From Diphasiastrum complanatum (taxonomy: Eukaryota > Streptophyta > Lycopodiopsida > Lycopodiales > Lycopodiaceae), in assembly GCA_029204225.1 (NCBI GenBank), contig CM055107.1, positions 2,345,218 through 2,409,217 of the forward strand: 64,000 nt of DNA, read 5' to 3'. Positions 23,948-35,519 of the stretch are shown here, piece after piece; within the stretch, counting starts at the first letter, position 1; the number at the start of each line of letters is the position of its first letter. Below the pieces are notes generated by a model. The model saw only the letters and a list, made by a program, of their open reading frames with translations, was not told where the DNA came from and did not search any database. The position numbers were made by a program, and so were the translations under genes.

Positions 23948-25868
23948 TTCCTCCTTAAAAGATATCTATCTACTTTAACATAGATCTTGGAATCAAGCCA
24001 AGATTAGATCTAAGCTTGATGAAGGCACTCTTGAGCATTGGTTTGGTGAGGAGATCGACAATACATGATGATGACCCAATATGCTCCAAGTTGATTTCTC
24101 CTCCAATGATTTTTTCCCTTACAAAGTGGTGTGCAATCTCAATATGTTTGTTTCTTGCATGAAAAATAGGATTGTTCGCAAGATCTTGAATTGAGATGTT
24201 GTCACACTTGATGATAGGTAGATCTCCATCCTTGATGCACTTGAGCTCCATAAGTGATCTTTTGATCCATAATATTTCTTTAGTAGTGGTTGTAAGGGCC
24301 TTCTACTTGGCCTCACATGAAGATAAAGATATAGCTTCTTGTTTCTTGGATAACCAAGACACAAGATTGCCTCCAATAAAGATAGTGAAAGCACTAGTGG
24401 ACTTCCTATCTACCTTGTCGCTTGCAAAGTCCAAATCCGAGTAGGCAGCCATTGATCGATCTTCACTTTCATAGAATAATCCATAATCAAGTGTGGAAGA
24501 TAAATATCTCAAGATCCTTTTGGCCAATTTCCAATGACAAATCTTGGGATCTTACATGAATTGACTCAATTTATGCACACTAAAGCTCAAATCCGGCCTA
24601 GTTATTGTCAACCATGTAAGGAAGCCAATAAGACTCCTATAAAGGGTGATGTCCTCGAAGGATCTTTCATCCCCTTTCATAGGATTTTTTATAACATGCT
24701 CCATGGGAGTATCAATGCTCTTGAAATTCTCCATAAGAAATTTCTTAAGCATAGAAAGAGCATATCTTGATTAACTAATAAATGCATGATCTTGATAAGG
24801 ATCTACTTCTAGGCCTAAGATGTACTGAAGCTCACCTAGATCTTGCATTTTGAATTCCCTAGCTAATGCACTTTCTATCTCATCAACAAGTTTCATGCAA
24901 TCTCCACATGAGATGATATCATCTACATATATTATGAGAATAACAAGATTGCTATTTACAAACTTTATATACAAGGATGGATCATAAGCACTTAGATTGA
25001 ATCCAAGTGAGAAAAGATATGAATTGAGCCTTGCATACCAAGACCTTGGGGCTTGCTTGAGCCCATAAAGGCTTTTGAATAAGAGACATTTTGGATTCAT
25101 CACCATCTTTTATAAAGCCCTCGGGTTGCTCCATATAGATTTCTTCCTCAAGGTAGCCATTGACGAAGGCTTTAGAGATGTCAAGTTGGAACATTCTCCA
25201 CTTGAAATAGTATGCAATAGAGATGACAATTCTTATAGTGACCATCTTGGCCATGGGTGTAAAGGTGTCTAATTCATAATCAAGACCATGAATTTGAGCA
25301 TATCCTTTGGCACATAGTCTTGCATTGAACTTGTTGATAGATCCATCATTGTTGTACTTCACTCTAAATGCCCATTTGCATCCAATAACATGATTGTTGA
25401 TAGGTGGATCCACAAGCTCCCAAGTATTGTTGGAAATCAAGGCTTCATACTCCTTTGACATGGCTTCATATCACTCTTTTGATTGGAGTGCATCTTGGAC
25501 ATCACTTGGCTCATCATGAGAGATGAAAAATTCATGATAAGAGTGTCATCCTCCACTTGCTTGCCTTTCTCTACATATGTGAGCCTCCTTGGTTCGGATC
25601 TCTCTCATACATCTTCTTGGATTGCTTCAAGATGCTCCTCTTCAAGCCTTAGCCCCTCCACATCTTGATTGGCATCAAGATTGACAATAGAAGATCCTTC
25701 ATAAGTTGGCTTGATCTAGATCCCATCCAATTTGAGCTTTGATCAATCAAATTTGTATAGTGTCATCATAGTCAAAAGACAACCATATTTTCTCAAGGAT
25801 GATGCCATCAAATATGTCCTAAGATTTCTCAATAGCATCCTAGGACCGAGATAAACACTCAAGATATA
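23948..25868 (-). pseudogene. Copia N pol remnant (RT and RNase H)
   Basis: Reverse transcriptase starts near 25461 (EYEALISNNTWELVDPP, VIGCKWAFRVKYNNDGSINK, MFQLDISKAFVNGYLEEEI) and continues in a second frame (FKSLYGLKQAPRSWYARLNS, IIYVDDIISCGD). RNase H follows (AYSDLDFASDKVDRKSTSAF, then KHIEIAHHFVREK). The frame ends LRSNLGLIPRSMLK. At least four frame changes are needed. The stretch 25480-25868 is decayed integrase-RT linker. No 5' LTR, gag or integrase core was found. Confidence 0.8.
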
Positions 25869-26236
25869 ATAATAGTTTTTCTCAGCCAACTTCTGAACTA
25901 GTTCACAATACTAGCCAAAGTCTACACCAGTCTAGCAGTGACATAACTGCCTGAGAAGCATTTCTCAAATCTTACAACCATAATGTAGGAGGCTGTATGG
26001 TTAGAAAATCACATACCTGAAACTTGTCAATGAAATTACCTTGTCCAATAAACATTATAACTACTAGTGTAGTAAGGAACACGATAATGAAAGACAAATT
26101 ACAAACCCATGTAAGATAGTAATGTCAATAGTAACTTCAAAACACTAAAAACCCAGTATTGTTGGTGAAATGTCATGAGGAAAATTTAGCCAAGTATGGT
26201 TGGAGTTTTTAGAGGAATCCTCTCCAACACATGAGT

Positions 26237-26282
<46 letters not shown>

Positions 26283-26466
26283 TGAACCTAACAAATCTAA
26301 ACAAAACTACACATTATTACCACAATACCAAGCATATGAATCTTAAAGTAAATCAAATTTGTATAGAGTCATCACAATCAAAGATATCATATAAAACCTA
26401 AAAACCATCAAAAGCTCTGAGTTGAGGAGAATATGCTCACCTGCATCCATCCACAACAACAACCGT
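25869..26466. other. Intergenic; (GT)n at 26238-26279
   Basis: No gene or recognisable element. A perfect GT/TG run of about 21 units lies at 26238-26279. Confidence 0.6.
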
Positions 26467-26524
26467 GTTAGTACTAGAAAGTGTCAAGGCTATAGCCCTT
26501 GCACAATAGTCTAGGAACACAAAT

Positions 26525-26594
26525 GGGTGAATAGCTCAATGGAAGAGCACCCCACCGGAATGGGGGAGGTCCTAGTTCAATCCCTAGCCTCCAA
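26525..26594 (+). other. tRNA-like Pol III domain in the 5' LTR of the TRIM
   Basis: Box A TAGCTCAATGG (26532-26542) and box B AGTTCAATCC (26574-26583) fit the internal Pol III promoter consensus at tRNA-like spacing. The D arm pairs GCTC (26534-26537) with GAGC (26545-26548). An anticodon-type arm pairs CCCCA (26550-26554) with TGGGG (26561-26565) around a six-base loop. The T-loop TTCAATC is intact, but its stem lacks one G. The acceptor stem is poor in this copy. I see a tRNA fold; transcription is inferred. Confidence 0.75.
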
Positions 26595-26625
26595 CCACAC
26601 ACACCAAGTGTAAAAACTTTTCACA

Positions 26626-26638
26626 TGGTATCAAAGGC
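26626..26638 (+). other. Primer-binding site of the TRIM
   Basis: TGGTATCAAAGGC directly after the LTR. It resembles the initiator-methionine site TGGTATCAGAGC with small changes. Confidence 0.8.
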
Positions 26639-26688
26639 ATGGTTGTGGGTGTGGTCTAGGCGGGCGGTAGCTAAAAGGTCTATGCCTT

Positions 26689-26697
26689 GAGGGGGAG
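26689..26697 (+). other. Polypurine tract of the TRIM
   Basis: GAGGGGGAG lies immediately before the second LTR (TGTTAG), as needed for plus-strand DNA priming. Confidence 0.85.
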
Positions 26698-26750
26698 TGT
26701 TAGAAAGTGTCAAGGCTATAGCCCTCGCACAACACTCTAGGAACACAAAT

Positions 26751-26813
26751 GGATGGGTAGCTCAATGGTAGACCGGAATGGAGGAGGTCCTAGGTTTAAT
26801 CCCTAGCCCAACC
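26751..26813 (+). other. tRNA-like Pol III domain in the 3' LTR of the TRIM
   Basis: Acceptor-like GGATGGG (26751-26757) pairs six of seven with CCCAACC (26807-26813). Box A TAGCTCAATGG is at 26758-26768. The T arm is perfect: CTAGG (26790-26794), loop TTTAATC, CCTAG (26802-26806). Box B is GGTTTAATCC. The anticodon arm has lost about nine bases compared with the other LTR. The two LTRs together therefore show every arm of a cloverleaf. Confidence 0.75.
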
Positions 26814-26847
26814 ACACACACCAAGTGTAAGAAATTTTCATAGTTAG

Positions 26848-27935
26848 AACAGAGACATTATTGTGGGAACTACAGGTGTCTACACATATTCTCAGTTGTT
26901 ATCCATGTTGCAACAAGTAGTCATTGCCAAGTTAGCATTGCCAAGTTAGGTGACTCTAATTTTGTCCATATCATGAGTAAAAAGTCGGACGTTGTTTCAG
27001 CTCTACTCAAAGTTACAATATTATAAGATTAATAATATATAATAAATGCTTGAAAGTCAAAAATTACATAAGTACGACTAAAGTAGACAATTACATCCAG
27101 ACTAGTTTTAAAGTAGAGTAAAAAACTATTTACCATTACACTTTTCAGAATGCATATCGGAACACCATCCCTTATCCTAAGTAACAACTTAGAGAAATAT
27201 TTATTGCACTGTCAATTTCAAATGTTAGGGCATAATAGTCCACAAATAAGTATATATAGACTTTAACAGACATGTATAATCCAAGTCATATAACTAAACC
27301 CATCATACCATTTATATTAGAAATAGTCGAGAGTAACGAAAGGTTTAAGCAAAAAGCAGTACACTTCATGTCAAAGTACAATACTTTAGGACCCTAAATG
27401 GATTACACAAGATCCACAAGAGTGATTGGATGTTTGCTAAACAATCTATTGCCAAAACTAGACACAAAAATTGTTCTAGAATAGCAATTTTGCATTTAAC
27501 AAACAAGAACAATCATAAAGCATTGATCAATTATGGAAATACGAGTCCAAACATGTGGTATAGCTTGTGTAAATGGCCTACAAACAGAGAATGGAAGTAA
27601 TATCATTTGATTGCATTTGGATAATCAAAACTCAATACAAATGTGGAGTAGACTCGAGATTGCCAATAAGCTCTAAAAAATAATCTAAATGTTTACTATG
27701 GAGAGTCTACTACATAGAAAAGTCTTTTCCTTTGTAAAGTTAGGTGAATTTCCAACATGTAATAAGGAAGTTGATTTGGCTTTCTTGCCCTAATTTGCCA
27801 TTCTAGCCTCATTCCTAGAGTCATGCCAAGTAGGTGGCTAGTTGGTCAATTTTCTCCATAAATCTAGGATCTAGGTCTTATAAAGTAGGAATCACTACCA
27901 AATTGACTCGACCCACTTTTTAGACTTGATCTAAC
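26848..27935. other. Intergenic, AT-rich; right part may be LTR of copia K
   Basis: No coding frame. The end of copia K's pol lies to the right, and a minus-strand polypurine tract (TTTGAGGAG) precedes TGTGAAAAATTG at 28049. The 3' LTR of K should therefore extend leftwards from 28049 into this stretch. Its far end was not identified. Confidence 0.4.
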
Positions 27936-28049
27936 CTACACTAGGATAGGTTTCCCACGTGGCTCCATGACCTCACATGTGTGGGACCCACTTGTGTAAT
28001 TTACAATATTTGACATGGTTAGATTTGCCAACATAGGCAATTTTTCACA

Positions 28050-29776
28050 CTCCTCAAATCTAGCTTTGGAAATTATGATACATCTATCAATTACTCCAAG
28101 TGAAGATCTTATCTTAACAAATGAATCCTTAGGCAAGGATTTAGTAAACAAATCAACCAAGAAATTCGATGAAGACACATGTTGGAGCTTGATCTCTTTG
28201 GCTTGCACTTTCTCCCTCACAAAATGATGAGCAATCTTGATGTGTTTGCTCCTTGCATGGAATGTAGGATTAGTTGCAAGTGATTGGGTTTACTGACATG
28301 AAGCAATATTACTAGCCTCTTGAGCCATAAGACCTCCTTGCATGTTGATGTCTAGGCCTTGTACTCGGATTTTGTGGAAGTTAAGAAAATTGTATCTTGC
28401 TTTTTGGAAAGCCATGATACTATTCCATCACATAAGAAAGTAGAAAATGCACTTGTAGACTTTTGATCTACTTTGTCACCTGCAAAATCCAAGTCACTAT
28501 AGGCTCTTAAGCCAAGATTAGTCCCTTGTACAATATGCCAAAATCCCTAGTTGATGAGATATATCTAGGACTCTTTTGGCCATTTTCCAATGTGACACCA
28601 AAGGACTTTACATGAATTGGCTTAATTTTCCAACACTATAACTAAGATCAGGTCTATTTATAGTGAAATAGATTAAGGAGCCTAAATCCTTCTATATAAA
28701 GTGATGTCCTCAAAGGATGCTTCATCACCATCAATAGATGCTTTTACATGTTGCTCCAGTCTCAATGCCTTTAAAATTCTTCATTCCAAATCTATCTAGG
28801 ATGGATGTAGTATATTTAGATTGACATATGAAGCTAGAATCCAATCCTCTTATGACTTCTATTGAAGTAGGGAAAGTATATGAAGTAAAAGATGAAATGC
28901 CTTCCCTTTGATCACCTTTGCCATCATAAGTTACCTCAATGGCTCGGCCCTTTATCTTGTGGATCTTCTTGGAGTCCTTGGATCTTGAGTTGGATCCTCA
29001 AGCTCTTGATGACTTTGAAGCTCCTCCTCCATCCTAGCATGGTCTTTCACATCAAGATGATTATTAGCATTATCATCCACTTTACAAGCATGTCCTTCAT
29101 AAAAAATAACATCCCTACTCGCTATGACTTTCTTAGTGATGGGATTGAAGACTCTATACCCTTTGATATTTTCACCATATCCCACAAAGATGCCTTTGAT
29201 AGAAGTTGCATCATGCTTTTTCCTTGTATCCAAGGATTGGTGTACATAGCATGTGGATCCAAATATCCTTAGATCCTCGAGATTTGGCTTTTCTCCAACT
29301 AGAGCTTCTTATGGTGTGATTTCTCCAATGGCTTGGTTGGGAAATCTATTGCATAAGAAGTTAGCACAAGTGATTGCCTTGCCCCAAAATGCTTTTGGTA
29401 GAGAAGCATCTAGCCTTAAGGCTTTAGCACACTCACAAAGAGATCTATTTTCTCTCTCAACCATTCCAATTTGTTGAGGGGTATAAGGACAAGATAACTC
29501 CCTCTTAATTCCATTAGAACTACAAAACTCTATCAACTTATTGGAGATATAATCTCCTCCATTATCACTTCTTAATACCTTGATCTTGGTACTAAGTGGA
29601 TTTTCAACTAGAGTTTTGAACTTTACAAATGAATCAAGCACCAAAATTTTACAAGACAAGAGGTAAATCCAAGCATATCTAGAATGAGGATCAATGAAGG
29701 TTACATAGTACTTAGCACCACCATTTGATTCTTGTGAGAAGCCATGCACATCCGAATGTATGATTTCAATCTGCAA
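28050..29776 (-). pseudogene. Copia K pol remnant
   Basis: 29776-29309 is integrase core: HSDVHGFSQESNGGAKYYVT, KIKVLRSDNGGDYISNKLIE, YTPQQIGMVERENRSLCECA. 29233-28952 is its C-terminal part: GIFVGYGENIKGYRVFNPIT, SRDVIFYEGHACKVDD. Further left, decayed frames show late reverse transcriptase and RNase H (DEASFEDITLYR, RDFGILYKG), with most of RT deleted near 28950. The last block (28220-28050) reads KLQHVSSSNFLVDLFTKSLP. The 5' side is cut at about 29777 by the E-like segment. Confidence 0.8.
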
Positions 29777-31080
29777 AGTGAAAAACTCGCCTAGTTAGCT
29801 CAACCCACACCTGACTCAAGGCCACTATCTCAAGCAGAGATGAATCTCTTTAGGCATCAGGTGCAGGTCTACAGTCAAACTCTAAACAGCTTCCAGACAG
29901 AGTTTGACAAGTATCGGGCCAGTGTAACTCAGGAGCTCGCCCAAGCCAAACAAGTCCCCAAGGCTTGTCAACAGTTTATGGAGCAGAAAGCTCAACCAAC
30001 CCCGGTGGTGATTCCAATGCCACCTCTCTTTGATGCTGCACAGGCAAGTACAAGTCAAGATCAAGGCCAGCAGGCAGTAGGGGCCACAAGTCAGAATCAG
30101 GGGTCATTCGAGAAAGGCCAAGGACCTCATGATACTGGAGCTGAGACGCATGACCAAGGTCAAGACATGGGTCCCAGCCATAGCCACGGGGAAGGACAAG
30201 CCTCCTCATCAAGAGGCTCGCGCACTATATCTACCAGTCAGGCTTTCAGACGTCCCAAGTCCATGGAGGAGAAAATCAATGAATTTCTATTCAAATATCT
30301 CTACGAGTCTTCAAGGACGGTTGGCAGATATCCTTTTCAGTGCAAACTATCAAGGAAAACGAGCTGCAAGCACTCCCCGCCCTCTTACCACAACCAAAGT
30401 GGTGCCAGTAGCTCTTCGAGCATGACCCTACGGCCATCAGGGCTTATGTGACAAGTCCTCAACAACTTCGGGTAAACATTCATTTCCTGCCATGTCTACG
30501 ACAAACCAAATGGGTGGAATGCGGCACCCCAATGGACAAAATCATGCCCAACAACTACAACTGGCCAAAAATTGACTCCGAGCACAACTGGACAATGGTT
30601 GTAGACGTCCAAAGGGCTCTCAGCAAATTTTCCACGGAGTATTTCAATTGCCCAGATCCAACAGTCCACGCGGCAGCAACTTACGTCCGGGACTTGGAAT
30701 ATCTGATGGAAATCAAGACCAAGTGGGATAACTTTCTCCCACCAATTTGTTTTGATCCTAATAAGGCCTTGGCCTCAGATCACGTGGAGGATTAGCCGCC
30801 AATCGCTCGTGTGTATTACCGAGCCAACCTTCTGGGCCACCCCTGGACGAGCCGTTTTCAAGCTTGGATCGATCAACAATGGATCACCAATGTCCACAAG
30901 TCACTGCACACAAGTAAGGACTTGAAAAATATTGGCAGAATCACCTTTATGGAAGACCTAACGACGTACTTGATCAACCAGCGGCGAGTCAGACGCTCAT
31001 TTTACTGAATCGACCGAGTGTTGAGAGACAGGCACTACTTCAAGCGGTGGGTCCTATTGGGGGTATTCCCAACATAGAGC
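29777..31080 (+). pseudogene. Second E-like segment (unknown coiled-coil/Q-rich protein)
   Basis: 29840-30451 encodes VQVYSQTLNSFQTEFDKYRA, TQELAQAKQVPKACQQFMEQ and a Q/G/S-rich tail (ASTSQDQGQQAVGATSQNQG). 30448-30795 reads YNWPKIDSEHNWTMVVDVQR, ALSKFSTEYFNCPDPT and DLEYLMEIKTKWDNFLPP. 30811-31008 reads VYYRANLLGHPWTSRFQAWI, then TTYLINQRRVRRSFY. The frames join by frameshifts into one protein. The first third matches element E at 21254-21600. I do not recognise a known domain. Codon pattern and conservation between copies point to a former protein of a retroelement or a captured host gene. Confidence 0.5.
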
Positions 31081-31859
<779 letters not shown>

Positions 31860-32220
31860 ACCTATCCAGTGTTCTAACCCTTGTTGACAAGCGGTAGGGC
31901 TACTACGACGCGAGATCTTTGACCCTACAAAAGATCCATCAGCATGAATCTCATATGGGCGTGTGCTAGACTCGCCAGTAGGGATAAGTGACCCAGTCGT
32001 CGCGTCCTCACGCATCAACTGCTCATAGATCATCGTGCGCTCAGAAGGGTGCATACTTATAAAGAGACGTAGTGTCGTCTGGTGGTCACTGCCAGAGGTC
32101 GCCCTCAGAAGTGCACCCCCCCCAGAAGAACTAGACAACTGGTCACGTCGACCGCGTCGTCCACCACTTCCACTAGCCATCAAGACCAGTGGTACAATAA
32201 CTAACCATGTAAAAAACATT
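31860..32220 (-). CDS. Hypothetical protein, glycine/serine-rich N-terminus
   Basis: The probable start is the internal methionine at about 32178, giving MASGSGGRRGRRDQLSSSSG then TLRLFISMHPSERTMIYEQL. The frame stays open to 31860 (about 105 codons). No domain is recognised. The basic, low-complexity start resembles N-termini of plant transposon second proteins such as the one at 62945-64000, but no direct match was found. Confidence 0.3.
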
Positions 32221-33611
32221 GAAACCAGAACTACAAATAAAAACTGTATGGAAAACTACCCTAAATTACTGCAATAAAACTAAACTAAACACTAAGATTG
32301 CAACTAAGTAGGTGCTAACAAGTAACAAAATCACTATGAATATGCAAATGAAAATGAGTATACAAGCAACAAGATTAATATGAGAAAACAAGTAACAAGC
32401 AACAAGATCACTATGAAAATGAGTAATGGCAAGCAAGGAAGCAAAATGAGAGGATTGAGAATGATAGAAAAAATGAGAGAGAATATCAGAAATGGCATGC
32501 AAAGAAAATTTCAAATCGTCTGTCGCTGGGCGACGGATATATGTTGCTTCAAACGTCACCAGGTGACGCATAATTGACTTTAAAAAATTAGTGACATATG
32601 TGGGCATGTAGCGACGTTTAGGTGATGTTTGTTGGCATGTAGTAGCGACGTTTGTTAATAATTCAGTGACATTTATGAGGTTTTTTTTTAACCAATTCTT
32701 GGATTTATGGACAATATTTTAGGCCGATCCTTAGATTTGTGGACAATCCTGAGGTATATTATCATCAATGGATTTATGTAGGTCAAACCATAGTAACCAT
32801 GGTTCTGAGAACTGTGCAAAAGTGATTATTGGATCACTACTGCTCTGTATCATAAATTGAAATTTTTTGCTGGTTTCTGTACATGCAAAGTTATCTTTCA
32901 AAGTATTTGAAAGACTTTTTTTGAAAGTAACAAAGACTTTGCTTTTTAGATATAGACTTTGCTACAAATTGAATTGAATCAATTAATTATTAATTACACG
33001 GTTCACTAGACGGTTCTCAGAACCGTGGTGAACCGTGGACGGTTCACAGATTCTATCGGTCAAACATATGCATCAAGCTAAGCTGCAAGACATTAGATTA
33101 TGATGTGTGCGATTGATGAGTACTACTATAGATGGACAACTATATATTTTCTTAAGAAGGATTTTAGGCCAATTCTTAGTTTTATGGACAATGTTGAGTA
33201 CTACGGTGGCCTTGTACAATTCAGCTGATCGTTGGATATTCCTGGGGAAGTTGCAACAAGATTGAAAATCTGTTGTGCAGAACCTTTCAAGAAATGATTG
33301 GCCAACATTCATGGCTTAAAAATTATTCAATGTTCAGCTTTTCTCGTGTGTATGCTCCATTGCAATTTGGTACTTTTATATTCTATGGCATTTTTTTCTC
33401 TCATGATATCCAAAGATCTTTTTGATCAGTCTTTCTGACATTGGTTGTCAAACATGGGCCACTTGCAAAAATAGAATATAATTGAGCTCAGTAACAATGT
33501 CCAGGTTTTTGAAGTTTAGATACAAAATTTTAAAATAAAGTTGGAGAATTGGAAGCTGATGATGATGTGATGATGATCGTCTTTGTGTCTTGATATCTAC
33601 ATGGTGAATAG
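32221..33611. other. Non-coding stretch with dispersed short repeats
   Basis: 32640-32720 (cagtgacatttatgagg, then ccaattcttggatttatgga) recurs at 35150-35240, and a weaker copy lies at 33160. 33060-33130 also parallels 34210-34290. At 32520-32650 gtgacgcat- and agcgacgttt-type words repeat several times, possibly the end region of a DNA transposon. No frame is convincing. Confidence 0.4.
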
Positions 33612-33905
33612 GATGAGACACAGGATGATGCACTGGATGAGCCAGAGGATTGTGCACCCGATGAGGCCTAGAGCCTAGAGCATTTGTATTCAGATGCAGA
33701 GCTAGACGACTTGATTGCCATGATGGATTCAGAGGCCCACCTCATGCCGAGTGTTAGGGCACCCCAATCATCTCTTGCCAGCGAGTCCTACACAGAGTCT
33801 CAGCCAGATCAGCTACATGAGGTGCCTCCAGTTCCTCAGAGGGTTTATATGCGGCGCACAACACCTCCAATGCCACCTATGCTATTGAGGCCTGTAGCAA
33901 TGTAA
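33612..33905 (+). pseudogene. C-terminal exon of an unrecognised gene
   Basis: Follows a good 3' splice site (gaatag at 33606-33611). It reads DETQDDALDEPEDCAPDEA, one stop, then LYSDAELDDLIAMMDSEAHL and a proline-rich end (RRTTPPMPPMLLRPVAM), with TAA at 33903-33905. An acidic then proline-rich tail after an intron could be the last exon of a transposase or host gene. No domain is identifiable. Confidence 0.35.
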
Positions 33906-35519
33906 TTAAGTTCATTCATGGTTTCATATCTGGTGGAGCATTTTGAATATTGCACCATATACAAAACCATGAATTTCGATGTTGCATAGAGGTTGCTGAG
34001 CATTAGTCAATGCATTATTAACATGAGTCATTCGAATTCTCTAAGATCTCTTCAGTCTCTCCAACATTGATTGTCAAACATGAGCCACATGCAAAAATAG
34101 AATTTTTTGAGGAACAACATGGGCTTGAGATACACATGCATTGAAGTCAATATAATTGTGAAAAGCTTTGTGCCGAACTTATACTAATATGCTTACCAAT
34201 CATCAATGCATTTATGGTCGAACAACAAGCAGCAAGACATTGGATCATGTACATGTGCGCTATTGAGTACCATTAACGGTTGAAAATGGTGAAGCATGCT
34301 TCAAGGACATTCATATTGGAGAGGAAATGGTGGAGGTCATGTATTGTCTAAGGGTCTTTGATGAGGATGTTTGAGTACTACAGGCCCCTCCCCGCTCGCT
34401 CCCACATGCCCAAAAACAATTAAAATTAAATTTTCTCCCCCTACGTATATTATACCCCCCCCCCCCCCCCCCCGCCCCGGAATTAATTATTAGGGGACAT
34501 TTGGCGATTACCTGCCCCCTTCGGTTTGCCAAAAACCTACCCACTGCCCATGCCTCCCATAACTGATACCACCAAACGAGCTTGAAAGAGCAAACAAATT
34601 GTATTTTTTACAAGAGAACTCTCTCTCGCTCTCTCAAGCGTGTGTGAGTGTGTTTATATATATATATGATAAAGAGATTCTTATACTACAACTTGAAGCT
34701 TTCAAGATTTGGACATAGGAGGATACAACCTGAGAGCAGATTCAAGCTTCCAAAAACTCTGGCAACGAGCCAAAAGTAGTCTACTATTACTAAAGCAAAG
34801 CTTCAAAGCTAAAGTAACATCGAAAGAACAGATTGAGTCGCATAGAAAGGTGTTGTGGACACAGAGCTCTTGGAGCTAGGCAAACTTCAAGATCAACTGA
34901 AGTCCTTCAATTTTGTTCAAAGAAAAGGAATACAGACTGCTCAAGCTATGCTTGACCACATAATTTTCTTGGATAAATTTTTCTAGTGATGTTTACTATC
35001 ATGTCTCTCTTGGTGGTTGTTGAATATGATAGTTGTCATGCACAAACGTCTGAAATTCATTTGTTATAATTGTCATTGAAAGCTTCTATCCATTGTGGAG
35101 ATGTTAAGAATTAGAAAACATAGCAAACTTTGTTGATAAGTACATGTAGCAATGTTTTTCAAAAATTTAGTGACACTTATGAAGGTTTTTTTTTACCAAT
35201 TCTTGGATTTATGGACAATGTTTTAGGCTGATAATTTTTTGTTCTGGAAGCTTAAAGTCCTTTTTTCTGTTGAAAAAATATAATCCCTTGGTACCATTGC
35301 TTGATAATTTAGGTTCAAGTTTTGGGAGTGCATATTCTTTGTCGAAATACTCTATTTTTCACTACCAAAATTAACTATGCTATGATTTTCTACTTATACA
35401 AACATGTTTTTGTTAACTTTACTTCTTGCAACTTATAAATTTTGGGGTTGTTGCTTGACGTTGTTTGTTAATGATCATGATTTTTATGGTTAGTAATGTA
35501 TTTTTTGCTATGGATGTAG
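33906..35519. other. Non-coding; contains a 19-base C run
   Basis: 34455-34473 is an uninterrupted run of 19 C followed by gccccgg. 35140-35240 repeats 32640-32720. Nothing else recognisable. Confidence 0.5.

Larger units (their letters stand above)
26472..26842 (+). mobile_element. TRIM-like miniature LTR retrotransposon with tRNA-like LTRs
   Basis: 371 bp in all: LTR 26472-26625 (154 bp), internal 26626-26697 (72 bp), LTR 26698-26842 (145 bp). It is flanked by perfect 5-bp target duplications GTTAG at 26467-26471 and 26843-26847. The internal part begins with a methionine-type primer-binding site and ends with a polypurine tract, with no room for a gene. The LTRs are clearly alike (aaagtgtcaaggctatagcc in both). 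Size and structure match TRIM elements, which move with enzymes from other elements. The second LTR starts TGTTAGAAAG and the first TACTAGAAAG, consistent with age. Confidence 0.85.

Noticed and set aside
26532..26583. A functional tRNA gene with an assignable anticodon
   Set aside because: The anticodon-type loop has six bases and the acceptor stem is broken in this copy, so no amino acid can be assigned. Only a tRNA-like promoter domain is claimed.
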